This document shows positions 31,944 to 32,295 of a stretch of 32,295 bases of DNA, in pieces. The stretch lies in NCBI RefSeq assembly GCF_030812855.1, contig NZ_JAUSTK010000046.1:1-32295 (forward strand). The letters run 5' to 3'. The position numbers and the translations under genes were made by a program. Origin of the DNA: Paenibacillus wynnii (GTDB taxonomy: Bacteria; Bacillota; Bacilli; Paenibacillales; Paenibacillaceae). Position 1 is the first letter of the stretch. Every line of letters begins with the position of its first letter. The notes beneath the pieces are model-generated. The model made no database searches and was not told the origin of the DNA. It worked only from the letters and a program-made list of their open reading frames with translations.

Positions 31944-31976
31944 CTGAAATAGCTGTATTTCATACAACTATTTCAG
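31944..31976. repeat. 33-bp near-perfect hairpin upstream of the O-antigen-ligase-like gene
   Basis: Arms CTGAAATAG-c-TGTAT (31944-31958) and ATACA-a-CTATTTCAG (31962-31976) pair with one mismatch around a 3-base loop. It lacks a U tract. It lies in the presumed 5' region of the gene on the minus strand and overlaps the rejected far-upstream ATG. Confidence 0.7.
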
Positions 31977-31999
31977 CCAAAATTAGCGGACTGATGCTG

Positions 32000-32084
32000 T
32001 TAGTTGCACTTTATACACTTAAAATTAGGTAAATCGGCTGTTTTCGCTCCTTTCAGCACATATAGCTGCAAAAAGTACAACTAA
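32000..32084. repeat. Inverted-repeat element, TTAGTTG...CAACTAA ends
   Basis: TTAGTTGCACTTT (32000-32012) is matched by AAAGTACAACTAA (32072-32084) as an inverted copy with one mismatch, enclosing about 59 bp. The arms resemble those of the neighbouring hairpin at 32112-32136, suggesting a mobile or dispersed intergenic repeat family. I see no gene in 31964-32295. Confidence 0.6.
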
Positions 32085-32111
32085 ACCAACACGGCGTGTA
32101 AATAAATACGA

Positions 32112-32136
32112 TTTAGTTGCACTTTGTACAACTAAA
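32112..32136. repeat. Second copy of the TTTAGTTG/CAACTAAA hairpin repeat
   Basis: Perfect 8-bp arms TTTAGTTG and CAACTAAA surround CACTTTGTA. The left half repeats TTAGTTGCACTTT found at 32000-32012 exactly. Confidence 0.65.
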
Positions 32137-32158
32137 CAAAGAAGAGGGTGACTGAGGG

Positions 32159-32295
32159 TTACGGTTTACGGTTTGCGGTTTACGGTTTACGGTTTACGGG
32201 TTACGGGTTACGGGTTACGGGTTACGGGTTACGGGTTACGGGTTACGGGTTACGGGTTACGGGTTACGGGTTACGGGTTACGGGTTACGGGTTAC
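32159..32295. repeat. Heptamer tandem repeat array TTACGGG, running off the window
   Basis: About 19.5 consecutive 7-bp units occur. The first five are TTACGGT-type (one of them TTGCGGT) and from 32194 onward there are 14 identical TTACGGG units plus a partial one, cut by the window end. The gradient from diverged to identical units is typical of slippage-driven growth. No reading frame is associated with it. Confidence 0.95.

Noticed and set aside
31811..31963. Longer start for the O-antigen-ligase-like gene at 31961-31963
   Set aside because: There is no ribosome site, the ATG sits in the loop of a hairpin, and the extra 51 residues are hydrophilic ahead of the first membrane helix. A short upstream peptide cannot be excluded.
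32159..32295. Heptamer array considered as a CRISPR array or true telomere
   Set aside because: Units are contiguous 7-mers with no spacers, and nothing else suggests a linear replicon.

Overview
The window looks like chromosomal DNA of a Paenibacillus-type endospore-forming Firmicute. This rests on gene content (PerR, YgzB, YgxA, a SigY-type sigma operon, GatCAB, an SLH-anchored amylopullulanase), strong AAGGAGG-like ribosome sites, frequent TTG starts and sigma-A promoters. No species can be assigned from sequence alone. The left end stops inside the leader of an rRNA operon and the right end stops inside a heptamer tandem array. The window may therefore be a whole contig broken at two repeats.

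Layout: (1) 1-325, on the minus strand, tandem rRNA promoters and the boxA region reading off the left edge. (2) 326-4318, a perR-ygzB-ygxA-rrn neighbourhood arranged as in Bacillus subtilis, but with a membrane-anchored SH3/GH18 glycosidase between ygzB and perR. (3) 4319-10107, the gatCAB operon (Gln-tRNA amidotransferase) followed on the same strand by a GNAT acetyltransferase and a polytopic DUF4097 protein. (4) 10307-10690, a small conserved-looking protein of unknown function. (5) 10782-13842, a complete sigY-yxlCDEFG operon (ECF sigma factor, likely anti-sigma factor, two small membrane proteins, ABC exporter) with a recognisable SigY-type autoregulatory promoter, preceded by an unknown 88-aa gene. 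(6) 14295-21700, a very large secreted, cell-wall-anchored bifunctional amylopullulanase with a roughly 340-nt leader carrying several CcpA/LacI-family operator-like sites. (7) 21889-24010, a dCache chemoreceptor with a SigD-like promoter. (8) 24197-26007, a DedA, thioredoxin-like and metallo-beta-lactamase-fold operon. (9) 26164-29446, an ArsR/DUF5937 regulator divergent from a PfkB sugar kinase, then an sdpR-sdpI type operon. All three promoters carry copies of the same dyad, TTAGATAATTATCTAA or a close variant. (10) 29552-31963, an O-antigen-ligase-like polytopic protein with a GC-rich core and an internal 30-bp tandem repeat. (11) 31944-32295, hairpin-forming intergenic repeats and a TTACGGG heptamer array running off the end.

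Most of the window is ordinary core or accessory genome. The signals most worth following are the shared palindromic operator linking two different ArsR-family regulators with a sugar kinase and a SdpI-type immunity protein; the multi-site carbohydrate control region of the amylopullulanase; the overlapping 7-1-7 Fur-type dyads between ygxA and ygzB; the composition and repeat anomaly inside the O-antigen-ligase-like gene; and the terminal heptamer array. No new enzyme system could be demonstrated. No prophage, CRISPR array, transposase or tRNA gene was seen.
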